From: Stemphylium vesicarium
Lineage: Eukaryota; Ascomycota; Dothideomycetes; Pleosporales; Pleosporaceae
NCBI GenBank assembly: GCA_004380135.1
Contig: QXCR01000037.1
Location: 124,001 to 188,000 of the forward strand
DNA length: 64,000 nucleotides
Direction: 5' to 3'
The stretch's first letter is position 1; each line of letters starts with the position of its first letter. The notes beneath the pieces were generated by a model, which made no database searches, was not told where the DNA came from, and saw only the letters and a program-made list of their open reading frames with translations. This document shows positions 1 through 10,585 of the stretch, in pieces. A program made the translations under genes and the position numbers.

Positions 1-189
1 CAGAAATTGTCATTAATAGACCAGATCATATTTCGCTGAAATTCAGCCAGTCTCTCACCACATCCCGCTTAACACATCATCCAGTCTACACATTTCTTCG
101 TAATTCCTGTTTCTGTCTAAAATATTCTTGTGCCCTTCACAGCCTACTGCACATCCCTTTGCCTAACGAAGACGATACCACCGCACGCA

Positions 190-1458
190 ATGGATCCCTC
201 GTACGCGTCCAACTGGCGGAACATAGCTTTCCTCGACCAGGCAGATACTCGCTTCGGTCATCATATCTCACCGCAACAGCATCAGCAGTATCGTCATAGT
301 CTTGGTTATCGAGTGCCATCATATACATATGGGTGGGGAAGGGAGGCATCGCAAACCCCCACATACCCCGAGTCTATCCCCCCTCATGTTGATTCGCGTT
401 CGCTGAAGCCTCCCGGCAATGTCGTCGGAGCACCATCAAACCCTACTGTTGCGAAGGTCCAAAAACAGGCCGACCCCTCCATCTCCGCCCACGTGCACGA
501 TAAACTGGACCTGTCGAAATATCCCCAGCTCAAATGGCCCTGGCAATGGGGCTACGCTCGTCCAACCACTGGTGATACCACGGTATGGGTAATCGCTCCC
601 ATAAACCAAGAGACCCGTGAGGTAGAACGGGCTTCGAAGAAATGGGGTGAGCTGGTAGCTTGCGAAACCCCTTTGCTACCGACAGCAGAGCTCAAAAAAG
701 ATACAGCATCGACTTGCCTTCCAACAACAGAAGCTAAAGTGCGTGCAGTATCTTCTTACATTGAGCATGCAAAGTCTGCCCATGTCCCCCAACACCGGCA
801 ACCGAAGCAGACCTTTGAGGATGCTATTAATAGAGGATCTGAGAAGGAAACGCAATTTGTTGGGAATGCCGCAGACCCAATGCATACGGATAAAAGGTCC
901 CGATTCAATCGCTACGTTACTTCGCAAGGAGACTATCGCCTCTCGGGACAACGCGGTGGACAGACAGATGAGAAAGGTAAATACGGCCAGCCCATTGGAG
1001 GCGCTACCACGCATACTTCGCTATCGAAGCCTGCTCATAACGAGCCGTCCAGTTTCTACACGGTCCGTATGCCGAACCCATCACAGGACAGTGTCGAAAC
1101 TAGGAATCGCCGGGCCGCAGTGGCATCTACTATCGAGTTTCTCGGGGGGCTAGATCTCTCCGCCAACCCCGATCCCCCAAAGCGCGACACGGCCTCTGAT
1201 AATCCAGGCGAGGCTTTTGTGGGACTTTTAAGTAAAAAGTCTTCCCCAGTGCAGTTCTGTGAGAAGGGTGCCCAGGCAGCTCAAGAGTATACAAAGGATG
1301 GGATGCTGTCTACCAAGAAGCTGAGGAAGGTAGACGGCGAGTGGGTGAAGATTATACCAAAAGTTCAACGTCCAAACTCCGACCTAGGAGAAGGGTGGGA
1401 GAACATTGACGGTGATGAGGAATGGGAGGTCGTTGACAGCCAGGTGATCTTTGAGTAG
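190..1458 (+). CDS. hypothetical protein, 422 aa
   Basis: Not recognised. A single uninterrupted exon of 422 codons; I start at 190 because the open frame reaching further upstream contains no earlier ATG. The protein has no signal peptide or membrane segment. The most structured-looking part is around residues 100-170, a Trp/Tyr-rich block with the motif YPQLKWPWQWGYARP followed by TTVWVIAPI. The rest is polar, basic and low in hydrophobics, so mostly disordered, and it ends in an acidic tail (GDEEWEVVDSQVIFE). A long, codon-regular frame supports a real gene; function is unknown. The 5' flank up to the window edge is about 190 nt, so a far-upstream first exon cannot be excluded. Confidence 0.7.
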   Translation: MDPSYASNWRNIAFLDQADTRFGHHISPQQHQQYRHSLGYRVPSYTYGWGREASQTPTYPESIPPHVDSRSLKPPGNVVGAPSNPTVAKVQKQADPSISAHVHDKLDLSKYPQLKWPWQWGYARPTTGDTTVWVIAPINQETREVERASKKWGELVACETPLLPTAELKKDTASTCLPTTEAKVRAVSSYIEHAKSAHVPQHRQPKQTFEDAINRGSEKETQFVGNAADPMHTDKRSRFNRYVTSQGDYRLSGQRGGQTDEKGKYGQPIGGATTHTSLSKPAHNEPSSFYTVRMPNPSQDSVETRNRRAAVASTIEFLGGLDLSANPDPPKRDTASDNPGEAFVGLLSKKSSPVQFCEKGAQAAQEYTKDGMLSTKKLRKVDGEWVKIIPKVQRPNSDLGEGWENIDGDEEWEVVDSQVIFE

Positions 1459-1704
1459 CCGACGGCAGCTCAGCCATGTCATGTTGTTAGTTCCCGTTGT
1501 TGTATTTGCATTCATATGTACCTAGACGATCGGAAGAAATGGCAAGTATGACCTGACCTGGAATTCAGGGTCTGGCGTCGCTCTTTCCACATGTGTATGC
1601 AAACGCTTGTCTTGGCCAAACATGCAGACCTTTCAGTCACTCAGTCACTCACCATACTCACACCCTAACACTTTACACCGCTGCGACGCAAAAACATCGA
1701 AACT

Positions 1705-3373
1705 ATGCGTGACAAGGACGAGATTATTGACGACGGCGGCGGCTCCAATACTGCGCAGCCTGAATACGCGAGCTTGCTACGAGACCTCCAGGTACCTTCA
1801 TTGCTTTCGTCCTGAAAGGATAGCACTGCTGACACTGTTCCCAGATAGCTACATCGAAATGTGGAGAAGCGCTTCAAGCGAGCAACGACAGATACGAAAA
1901 ACTACTCGAGAAGTATAAGGCGCTGCAAAGCGGGAGTACCGGTGAGACCACGGCCGTACCCAATTTACACAAATCTGTCGCGGACGGATATATCCTGATT
2001 GTCGTCGACGCACACAGTCACAACGTATGTCAGAGTATCCAAGTGCGAGTTTAACTGCTGACCATAAGAACAGTTCAAAGAGAACTACCTTCACGGCGCC
2101 GAGAGTGGCGGTGTCCAGGCCGCCAAACTGCTCAAAGAGGCTGTTGCCAGTTACCTAACAGGAACGCACCCAGAAACGAGGAACTCACAAGTGGTTATAC
2201 GTGTGTACGCCGACCTGGAGACTCTCTCCACTTTTGCCGCAGAGCAATATGCCGCCCGAAAGCATGGTTATAAGGAGACTACATCCCCTCGCGGCCTAGG
2301 AGCATTTGCGGCGGGCTTTTCTCGCGACGATGTCTCGGTGGACTACATAGATGTAGCTGACGAGGACGCCGTCGAACGCAAGATTTGTGGTGCGTTACAC
2401 TGCTTACCTGCTCATTCTAGCAGGCATAGCTAATCTTTCAGGCTTATTCAAGATGCGTGTCATAGATCCGCAATGCCAGCGCATTTTCTTTGGCGCAAGT
2501 GGCAGCGCCAAATACGTGGGTACATTGAGCGAGCATCTCATGTATACCGAGAAGATTACGTTGATTCAGCGAGGCGCAGAAGACACCAGCCTCGGCAATC
2601 TCGGCATGGGAAGCGTGACATTTGCCCAAGTGTTTGATTGTCTCAAACGCAGTCCTGCTATCTCTAAGAACATAGGAACTGTGACAAGCTCCAGTGTAAG
2701 CATCCCTACTGATCTCAAACTAACCTGAACAAAAGAGACGGCGCTAAAAGCTCTACAGGGCAGTTACTCCGAGAACGACAGCGAGCCTCTGCGCCATGCT
2801 ACTAGTAATACCTCACGGAATCTCTTCACACCTAAACAAAAGTCACCCCGGGTACCCGCCGCGCCTAGGATCTTGCTTCCGTTGCAGGACCAATATGGAC
2901 GTATACCTATCAACGCAGCGGGCCATCGTATCGATACCTATCTAGATCCTCCTACCAGCGTACAATGGGATTTGCACAAAGCTCGCATATCAAAGAAAAA
3001 GCTTTGCAGCCATTTTCATATGGGCAAAGGATGCAACATCAAACAGTGTACATACGATCACAACCCAATAAGCTCGGATGAACGGCAATGCATGCGATAT
3101 GCATTGAGAGAATTTCCATGTCGTAAAGGCGGTGCCTGTCGGGACGGGCTATGCTTTATGGGTCACACTTGTCGCCATAAAGGATGTAAGGGTGGCAGAA
3201 ATATGCACTGCAAACTGCCTGTTCAGTTGCATATGATCGATCTCGTAGTTGCTGAGTGGATTACACCGAGCCAAGTTACTGGGGAGACGAATGAAATCAA
3301 GGGCAGCAAAGAGGAGGGGAAGGCGTCGATGGAAACCTGGGGTGCGACTGTTGGCGTCCTCATAGATATTTGA
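1705..3373 (+). CDS. tandem CCCH zinc-finger protein (DUF7923-type fungal family)
   Basis: Five exons join in frame: 1705-1791, 1845-2024, 2074-2389, 2442-2695, 2738-3373, with GT..AG introns of 42-53 nt; the last has a CTAAC branch site. The N-terminus is a short coiled coil (EALQASNDRYEKLLEKYKAL), followed by a globular domain starting DGYILIVVDAHSHNFKENY, with VVIRVYADLETLS and VIDPQCQRIFFGAS. This is the layout I know from fungal proteins that carry an uncharacterised N-terminal domain (DUF7923) ahead of zinc fingers. The C-terminus has two CCCH fingers: Cx8Cx4Cx3H (CSHFHMGKGCNIKQCTYDH) and Cx5Cx4Cx3H (CRKGGACRDGLCFMGH), plus further Cys/His. CCCH fingers usually bind RNA, so an RNA-related role is likely; the partner is unknown. 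The N-terminal domain has an alpha/beta look that may be nuclease-like (NYN/PIN), which is speculative. Confidence 0.85.
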
Positions 3374-3791
3374 GAAGCTCCCGGCACCGCGACGAAGTTG
3401 ACGACAAAGTATATTCTTGACGATGGGGTGAAAAGGTCAACGAGAGAAGGCTCGAGTAATAGATGTCGGAATGAGCATGCTTAGCTAAATGGACGAATAC
3501 GTGGTGTAGACAGCTCACATAGCTATTGGTCAACACACACAGCGCCGTCTACGTCGCATTATAGCTGACCAGATCCTAAATAAGGCATGAACTCTAAACT
3601 ATCATGTGTGTTTTTCCATCATATCAATCGAGTAAAAAATCTATCTCTTCCAAGATCTCCACTTTCCCTATCCGTACTAGTCGCTCAAAATCCCATCAAC
3701 CCCGTTGGCCAACCCTGCATGACCTCCTTGACCATTACCAACCATCACTACCACACTCAAAGTCTAAAGATAAAAAAAAACAAAAAAAACA
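3374..3791. other. intergenic, 418 nt, with A-rich leader
   Basis: Holds the 3' flank of the CCCH gene and the promoter/5' UTR of the acetyltransferase gene. A run of A interrupted by single C (about 3771-3790) lies directly before the ATG at 3792, a favourable fungal initiation context. No other gene seen. Confidence 0.6.
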
Positions 3792-4358
3792 ATGCCGCCT
3801 CACAACCCCACACGCCCCACCTGGCGCATCGAACCCATGACCCCCGAAACAACCCCAGAGGTCCTCTCCTTCATCAACAAAGCCCGAATCACAATGTTCC
3901 CGGAGTTATCCAAACAGCTCACCCCGGATACAGCACCATGGCTCCGATCTGGCACTTTTCTCACTGCGCGCACAAACTCCAACTCCAACGAAAATAAAGG
4001 CAATGGTGATGGTGATAATGATGGCACCCTCATCGGAACAATCGGCATAGTCCCTTACAACCACCGCTTCCCCCAATTCAGCTACCCTTCCACCAACACC
4101 GTCGAAGTCGTTCGATTGTTTGTAGATCCAGCGTATCGACGCTGTGGGCTTGGTAGTAGTCTTTTCTCTGCGATGAGGGAAGTGGCGGAGAGGGAATATG
4201 GGGTACGGTGCTTTTACCTGCATACGCATGGGTTTTTGGAGGGGGCGGTGGGGTTCTGGCGGGGTTGCGGGTTTGTGGAAAGGGAGTGGGAGGGGGGTGT
4301 TTGGGAGACTGTGCATATGGATTTGGCGGTGGATGGGGAGGGGAAGGGGACGCCGTAA
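3792..4358 (+). CDS. GNAT-family N-acetyltransferase
   Basis: A 188-aa single-exon protein. It should transfer acetyl from acetyl-CoA to an amine; the substrate cannot be read from the sequence. The acetyl-CoA binding motif A is clear: VVRLFVDPAYRRCGLGSSLF, with the R-R-x-G-x-G pyrophosphate loop, preceded by the beta strand GTIGIVPY and followed by FYLHTHGFLEGAVGFWRGCGF, the usual motif B region ending in the W-x-x-C/G-F turn. The length is normal for a free-standing GNAT. A Lys/Asn/Asp-rich insertion (about residues 60-78) separates strand 1 from the core. The A-rich tract directly before the ATG fixes the start. Its 3' end converges with the transporter gene on the minus strand. Confidence 0.9.
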   Translation: MPPHNPTRPTWRIEPMTPETTPEVLSFINKARITMFPELSKQLTPDTAPWLRSGTFLTARTNSNSNENKGNGDGDNDGTLIGTIGIVPYNHRFPQFSYPSTNTVEVVRLFVDPAYRRCGLGSSLFSAMREVAEREYGVRCFYLHTHGFLEGAVGFWRGCGFVEREWEGGVWETVHMDLAVDGEGKGTP

Positions 4359-4721
4359 GCTAGAGTTGGAGAGTGAAGGGGAGGGGCCAGGGTAGACGCA
4401 TTGGTGTGTGAGAAGCGAGGGGATTGACATTGTTGTGTTAAGAAAATAGAGAATGGCTTAAGAGGGAGATGAGTGTAATCTTGATATCAATATGCATACA
4501 TGACATTAACGTAATTCAAAGACTAAAACAAAGATCATGCAACGCTGAAATCATGACTAACATCACGAATCCCGAATCCCCCTTTTCCTGAACCGAAAAC
4601 GCCGTGTTCAAGATGAAACAAACTATGCAACAGTGATACATCGGTCTAGACTCAGCGACCCATTTTTTCTCTTCGTCTTCTTCTTCTTCATTTACTTCCA
4701 CCTCTTTCTTCTAGCGACTGC
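4359..4721. other. intergenic between convergent genes, 363 nt
   Basis: Shared 3' flank of the acetyltransferase and transporter genes. Purine-rich just after the first stop and TC-rich (cttcgtcttcttcttcttc) near 4671-4690. Likely holds both poly(A) sites; no gene seen. Confidence 0.5.
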
Positions 4722-6488
4722 TCAAGTCTCGGACCATCTCGCAATCGTGATGCTGGTAGTGTACACCATGGCGACAATTCCAATCACCATCATGGCAATG
4801 TCACCGAACTTCTCCCACGGACGGTTGGCCACACCCTTGTAGTGCAGGTAGGCGGGGTAAATGTACACCAGCGGTACACAAGCGAAACTTCCAATGAGCG
4901 CAACGAATTTGTCGAGATCGCTGGCTCCGACAATGGCGATGAGGCCACAGAGAATGACGAGGCAGGTTCTGAAAGCGTTCTTCTTCCACTTTGTCAGGTT
5001 GCTCTGCTTGCCGGATGCGCGCTTGAAGATCTTGAGTTCGATGTTACGCATGGCGGGGAAGAGTTGAACAGGGGTTCCGACGAGGACGGCCATGGAGTAG
5101 AGGAATTGGACGGCGTTGACGAGCTTGCTGGTTTGCGGGAAGTTGGTGATGACTTCGACGGAGACGTTCTCGCCAAAGGTACCGTAGCAGAGGACACCTA
5201 CAGAGGTGAAGATGACAGTAATGATGAGCATGACGATGTAGAGCAGCTTGCTGAAGTGCTCGGGCTCCTTCATACTCGATTGAATGGGGAGAATGAGGCC
5301 GATACCCTCAAAGGTAAAAATGGCTGAGCCGATAGTCAAGGTGAAGTCGCGCGGGTTGAAGAGCTCGATGGAAGGATGGAAGCCACCCATCTTGGAAATC
5401 CACGAGATGTCGTACCAGTAGATGTACGTCAAGCCGATGAGAATGAAGACGTCGGCAAGTAGAGCCGCAGGTCCGAGCTTGGAGATGTTTCGGATGAAAG
5501 ACATTGGGATCAATACGGCAATCTGGATACCGATGAGGGCGTTAGTCGACAAGGGCTCCGTGGTGTGAGTGACAGCATCAAGGAAAGACGCCAGGTTGTC
5601 TGCCGTGAAAATAAGACCAGCGCAAACAAAGCCAATCTGGGAGAGTGTGATGGAGACGAGAATGAGAGCGCGGAATCTTGGGCCAACCACAATCTGACCT
5701 AGATCACCATAACCACCACCACCGTATCGCTTCCTTGTTGCCAGAAGCAATTCGAAACACAGTGCTGTGATGGCAGAGACCATGATCATGGTAATGGAGG
5801 AGAACAACATTCCGCCGTTCTTGAAGGCTTTGGGCAGGAACATGATTCCGGTACCAATAAAGGCCTTCAGAAGTGTGAAGAAGGTCTTGACTTGGTTAGC
5901 GTCACCTTGCGCCCGCAGTCTCTTGGAACTCTGACGACGTCCAAGCAACGGTCTGCGCTCGCCCTGCTCCTCCTCTTCTTCAATCGCCGACTCATCATCT
6001 GACTCTTCGAGATCTTCACCGGCAAACTGACCGTACAGCGCAAGAAACGAGATGAAGTTCCGTGTGACGGGTTCCGAGATGTAGCTAACACGCTTGCTTT
6101 GGCGCTGCATATACTGACGTCTCAGTCCTCCTGGAGCGAGCTGGTCCCGAACGGGAAGCTCATCGTGGTCAACATCAGAAAAAGATGGGCGGTGGTGCTC
6201 GCCAAAGTGAACGGCGTCTGAGAAAGTTGCGGCTCGTTGATGCATCTTTTGCCGCCTATTCTGTGCCGCAATCTTGTACAGGTCGCGATGGATGTCGCCA
6301 CCCTGTAGACGCAAAGACGACTCTGGCATCTGACGGTCGATGGAGTTGGAGGAGCTACCTGCGCCATCTTCGGTTGTTGGGGTTGCTGGGTCAAATTCTG
6401 AATAATCGTAGCTTGGGTCCAGATGCTGCTCGAGGACCCTGGCCTCCTGAGGGTTGGCGCCCGCAGTCGTCTGCGGCGTGTCAGTCAT
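4722..6488 (-). CDS. vacuolar amino-acid transporter, Avt3/Avt4-like (AAAP family)
   Basis: A 588-aa intronless membrane protein of the amino acid/auxin permease family. In yeast the Avt3/Avt4 branch exports neutral amino acids from the vacuole, and the same role is likely here. Roughly the first 200 residues are a polar cytosolic tail with an acidic stretch (SDDESAIEEEEEQGERRP), as in Avt3/4 proteins. The permease core starts at KTFFTLLKAFIGTGIMFLPK, the family's first transmembrane helix with its unwound G-x-G-I-M-F-L-P motif, and about 11 hydrophobic helices follow, including FTFEGIGLILPIQSSMKEPE, a conserved helix of this clade. The protein ends shortly after the last helix (TTSITIARWSET). 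It diverges from the membrane-protein gene at 7099, with 610 nt between the starts. Confidence 0.92.
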   Translation of the reverse strand: MTDTPQTTAGANPQEARVLEQHLDPSYDYSEFDPATPTTEDGAGSSSNSIDRQMPESSLRLQGGDIHRDLYKIAAQNRRQKMHQRAATFSDAVHFGEHHRPSFSDVDHDELPVRDQLAPGGLRRQYMQRQSKRVSYISEPVTRNFISFLALYGQFAGEDLEESDDESAIEEEEEQGERRPLLGRRQSSKRLRAQGDANQVKTFFTLLKAFIGTGIMFLPKAFKNGGMLFSSITMIMVSAITALCFELLLATRKRYGGGGYGDLGQIVVGPRFRALILVSITLSQIGFVCAGLIFTADNLASFLDAVTHTTEPLSTNALIGIQIAVLIPMSFIRNISKLGPAALLADVFILIGLTYIYWYDISWISKMGGFHPSIELFNPRDFTLTIGSAIFTFEGIGLILPIQSSMKEPEHFSKLLYIVMLIITVIFTSVGVLCYGTFGENVSVEVITNFPQTSKLVNAVQFLYSMAVLVGTPVQLFPAMRNIELKIFKRASGKQSNLTKWKKNAFRTCLVILCGLIAIVGASDLDKFVALIGSFACVPLVYIYPAYLHYKGVANRPWEKFGDIAMMVIGIVAMVYTTSITIARWSET

Positions 6489-7098
6489 GGCTGAAGGTTG
6501 CCGTATGAATACAAAGGGTCTGCAGCAGAGGAGATATTGGGTTCGAAAGAGCTACGAAATCTGTGCGTCGGGTAGTTTAGGTCTGGCGGTGAGGTACAGA
6601 TGATGAAACAGCAGCCAATGGAAGGGTTTGCAAAGCTCAAATGGTCCGTGTGCCTGACATCACCAATTTTCGGGGGCTCAGCAGCTGCAGCAGTAAGTAG
6701 CAGGGGATAAGTATGGAAAAGAAGCAGTGGTGATAGCGAGGAATAGGGGAGATGGCTTGTTGAAGCAAGATAAATAGCGAGAAGCTTCGACGACGAGGCG
6801 GCGAGGAACCTGGGAAAACATGACGATCCAGTTGGCGGCTTGGCGACTAGGCACGTGGGTGGGGATGGGAACAATCCCTGCATGACCCCAAAGTCATTGG
6901 CGCACCAACCGACCGCGCCTGCGTTCTCATGTTCGACACCGGGATAGCCGTTTAATCAATTCACATTGCCGGCAAAGCAGACGAACCCTTTGATCCGCAC
7001 TGGACACGTTTCGTCATCCTTGTACACAGGATAAAAGGCTTGAGAGCGAACTGTACGTGATGTGATGGCTACCCAACAACTCCAAAAATCGTCTCACC
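6489..7098. other. divergent intergenic region, 610 nt
   Basis: Lies between the starts of the Avt-like gene (minus) and the membrane-protein gene (plus), so it must hold both promoters. It is rich in short CT/GA tracts; a 132-codon minus-strand open frame (6485-6883) has no protein-like character and is not called. Confidence 0.5.
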
Positions 7099-8295
7099 AT
7101 GGCCCCGCCAGGATTCGGTCCGCCAGGGTACTCTGTCTCGCCGCGCTACTTGCATCGCGAGCCTCCGCCTGAGGGGTCTGACACCAACACCCGCCCTTAT
7201 GTCATTTTCTTTTCTTATCTGTTGACATGCTTCTCGGTGGCTGTCTTTATCATCTTGAAGCTCATCAAACGAGCTAGTGTTCTCCAAAAGTCAACAACCG
7301 CCCAGCTACCACCCAGAAAGCATGTCGGACTGTTCAGTGCACTGGCTGTGGGCAGCTTGCTTACAACATGGACGCACATGTTCCAGTACTTCAAAGTCAG
7401 CTACCAGACATGGCTGATGTGGCGGAGCTACTATGAGCTTGAGCCGCATCAAAACCACTGGGGTTTGTGGCTCAGAGAAACGAGTTTGTTCAGAGAAGCA
7501 TGGGAGACGGTCATTGTAGGAAATGCAAGGTATTGGTGGTCGCACCAAATCTTCTTCTTCGCACTGGGTCTTGGCCTGTACTTGGAGCAGAAAGGTAGGT
7601 AACGCGATACTTACTTCACTTGGCATTCACTAACTAAACAAGGTATACGGCGTGGCATCAAACACACCTGGGCATATATGCTTCTAGGCCAGATAGTAGC
7701 AATCAGCTTCGCTACAAATCTATTCCTCCTCACACTACTCCTCAGCCCTCCAGCACCAGCAGCGACGTCAGGATCTCGACGCCAAAGTTGGATTGGGCCG
7801 TGGCTCTTGAACCTCTTCTCCATCTTCGCTACTGCATATCCAGCGATGCAGCTGGCGGATGAGCACTACTGGCACCACCCTACGCACTTTATGCCTATGC
7901 TCCTGGCTCCTCACATCGCCTTGATGCTACTACCCATTGCACGCGCCATTGTTCCGACCGAGTACTTGATTGAGGATATCCAATTCACATACAAGGTCTA
8001 CAACTACATGCGGGCGCTGGTCCTCGGTAATGCCGGACTAATGCTGGCATGGACTACTGCAAGAGCATACCACTACAGCGGTCTGGTGGGCATTCAGAGC
8101 GCGCTGCTGGAACACCCAGCTGTGAGCAGTGTTGGCTTCGATGTCATCTTCTGCTGGATCACTTGGACGTGCTGGTATTTGACGCAGAGGGTGTCTGCTC
8201 AGAATACGAAGGGCACAACGCGTGAGCATATTTATGACGAGCCGAACACCGCTCTGTGTGCCAGCGGATATGACGGCGGAGTCAGGCGTCGTTGA
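7099..8295 (+). CDS. multi-pass membrane protein of unknown function
   Basis: Two exons, 7099-7594 and 7643-8295, joined at EQKGIRRG; the 48-nt intron has a good gtaggt donor and a ctaac branch site. The product is 382 aa. I do not recognise the family. A Pro-rich cytosolic N-terminus (APPGFGPPGYSVSPRY) is followed by about seven to eight hydrophobic segments, the first at VIFFSYLLTCFSVAVFIILK and later ones around TWAYMLLGQIVAISFATNLF and PMLLAPHIALMLLPIARAIV. Conserved-looking Trp/His motifs (ARYWWSHQIFFF, DEHYWHHPTHFMPM) sit at membrane edges and may bind a ligand or metal, which is inference. The polar C-terminal tail is short. The unbroken frame across a well-formed intron makes this a real gene. 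Confidence 0.82.
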
Positions 8296-9675
8296 TACGA
8301 TAAAGTGGTGGTGTTGGGGGTCGAGTATACGAGGTGGTTACGTCTGAGTGCGCAAGCGGTGGAAGAGTTGCGTATCATGGTTACGTTGGAGAGGGGGAAT
8401 CAGGCGTCTGCGCTAGCAACGGTTCTGCAATGGTGGTTGTCAGTCAGCTTTCTGTGTCACCAATAGGACACCATGTCTCTGCTGCCTCATCTCGTACTTG
8501 GTATTCTGCCGGTTGGTGTTCTGAACATGCTCAGAATTCGAAGAGGGTTACAACGTGTGTGCCACGACGGTTACAATAGCTTGGTCGATCAATGAGGATT
8601 TTCACATACCGGTCCGTCGCAAATAGTGCTGATGCTGGCGGAGAGTGCTCCGCGTAGTTGATGTTTCCTTCAGAGCTGTAGCACAAGGCCGTTGGTGGTT
8701 TCCTCGTCGAGAGACGGCGTCGGTCGAGCTCTAGGAAGCACAAACTGATGTTCAAGAAAGGCAAGCCGCAGATCGTCCATGTTCGCCTCTACTACATTAG
8801 CTGGTGTTGTTAGTGTGAGGCTGAGATCAGAAGATGCGCGACGTGCCTGACAATCGATAAGCCATCGCACTAGCTGAAACCCCGGCCTATGACCGAGCCA
8901 AACACGTTGCGTCATCCAGCCTCTCCAAAAACTCGAGGCAACTCTCTTCCAAACTCTCAACGCGTGGCTGGGATATAGATTGCACGGGAATATTGGCGCA
9001 TCAGCACACCACAAGCAATGCTGCGAGCGGTTTCGTGTCACGCTGAATCATCACCCAACGCGGAGCGTCCGCTATGATCCATATGGCGTCAGGCCCAGAT
9101 TCACATCTTTTCGCCGCACCGTTGCTTATTCCTCGTCATGCAGGGCTGGTTCTGAACTATTGATTCCACACTGACAGCAGAGCCGACGCTGCAGACACTT
9201 AGGCGGCCCTGCGCGGATGGCAGGCACTATGCAAAGCTTATCCCGCAGCATTGGGGAAGCTCTGCTCGCTAATGCGCGGGGATGATCTATGTCTGCCCTG
9301 ATTCAGTTGGAAGCCTCCCCATCGGGGCACCCGGTGGCCCAGATACGAAGTCAAGGCGCACGACTAGAGAGGGGTAAATGTGGGTGTGGCAAAAGCTACC
9401 GGCTAGCGGAGCGTCATGGGCTGGCTGATTGCCGCTATCGTCGCACACATGACCGTCGTGCAGGTGGAACCTTGGAGGGAGAGTCGCGACGAGGCTGCGC
9501 GAATGTGGAAACCGCAAAGGGCGATCGTGGATATAAAGCTCCGTCTTCCCTTCGCTGGGGAAAAAGAACGTCTCCATCTATCATACCTACATACTCCAAT
9601 CACACCCATAAAACCTCACACACCCGATTTTTACGACAATCACTACTACTTACGATCCCATCAGTAGCAATCAAC
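8296..9675. other. gene-poor intergenic region, 1380 nt
   Basis: No convincing gene on either strand. Open frames up to 123 codons are present (for example minus strand 8670-9041) but lack domains, signal peptides or coding-like composition. The right end is the promoter and leader of the secreted-protein gene at 9676. Confidence 0.5.
9531..9538 (+). promoter_or_regulatory. TATA-like box of the secreted-protein gene
   Basis: atataaag lies about 140 nt before the ATG at 9676 and is followed by a pyrimidine/CA-rich stretch (tcatacctacatactccaat) of the kind found around transcription starts of highly expressed fungal genes. Position and composition only; no experimental support. Confidence 0.4.
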
Positions 9676-10311
9676 ATGAAGGCCTCGTCGGTTGTCCTGT
9701 CCCTTGCAGCTGCCGCCATCACTCTCGCACAAGATTCAGAACCGTTCTACAACATCACATCCGACCCATTCTACCTTGTCGTCACATCCGAAGATGGAAA
9801 AGTCAACGATACACTGAGTGCCTGTCACGTCGGCGCGGCCCTCGAATCGCTCTGCCTTAGCAACGCTCTTGCGGGTGACAGCCCGTCATCTCTCGACGGC
9901 TCAGAGTTCCAGTTCAACACCTCTGTGTATTCCCAGGCACCGGAGCCTACCTTTGGCATTCCCGGTATCCTGACGTGGTGGCTGCAAACTAGTACCATCA
10001 ATGTTCCTTCATCGGCGGGGTTCAACTACGACGTCACTTCCAATCTGGCCGTCCCCATCATCAGCCCAGGAAGTGGAAGTGACACAACGCAGATGGCTTT
10101 CAATAAGCAAGATGAGTTGACTATCCAGGCCTACGTCCGTGGAACCAATGGATCTGGTAGCTACGAGGAGTTTTACCGCTGGTACGCTTGCGACACCTAC
10201 TACGCCAGCTACGACTACAGGAACTTGGCCTGGGGATTGGGTGCAGGCAAGCCCGAGAACCCGAGCTGTGTTTCGGTGAACGTGACCAGGGTGTTCGTCA
10301 AAGATGCATAG
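9676..10311 (+). CDS. small secreted protein (DUF7907-like), 211 aa
   Basis: Single-exon protein with a clear signal peptide: MKASSVVLSLAAAAITLAQ, cleavage expected after that Ala-Gln region. The mature part is about 190 aa, Ser/Thr/Asn-rich with several N-glycosylation sequons and four cysteines (ACHVG, SLCLSN, YACDTY, PSCVSV) that could form two disulphides. Motifs DPFYLVVTS near the start and YRNLAWGLGAGKPENPSC near the end recall an uncharacterised fungal secreted family (DUF7907), though I am unsure of the number. The frame is open upstream to an ATG at 9289, but that would bury the signal peptide behind 129 Arg-rich residues; the TATA-like box at 9531 also favours 9676. A broken paralogue follows 274 nt downstream. 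An effector or surface role is possible but unsupported. Confidence 0.88.
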   Translation: MKASSVVLSLAAAAITLAQDSEPFYNITSDPFYLVVTSEDGKVNDTLSACHVGAALESLCLSNALAGDSPSSLDGSEFQFNTSVYSQAPEPTFGIPGILTWWLQTSTINVPSSAGFNYDVTSNLAVPIISPGSGSDTTQMAFNKQDELTIQAYVRGTNGSGSYEEFYRWYACDTYYASYDYRNLAWGLGAGKPENPSCVSVNVTRVFVKDA

Positions 10312-10585
10312 GAGGGAATTACAAAAAAGGTGTTGTGGAATGGGAGGACGATCATCAGAGGAGTAACTGAGCGGGATCTATGAAACTAATGTGTCCATGT
10401 GCTACGCGGATAGACGTAATCGCTAATCAATATTTCTAATCACAATTCTTCGTTGCAATTGAACGTTACTCTTTTGATGCTGTGACCCTAGTTCTCTTAT
10501 GGTTCTTACCTCCCTCATTGTATACATTGATCTATGTAAGCGGTGGTTTGCAAGAAATTATTGGTTACCTGCAAACAGCCTCGCC

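Noticed and set aside
9289..9675. Upstream ATG at 9289 extending the secreted protein by 129 residues
   Set aside because: It would place the signal peptide internally, the added residues are Arg/Gly-rich and unprotein-like, and a TATA-like box lies at 9531 inside the extension.
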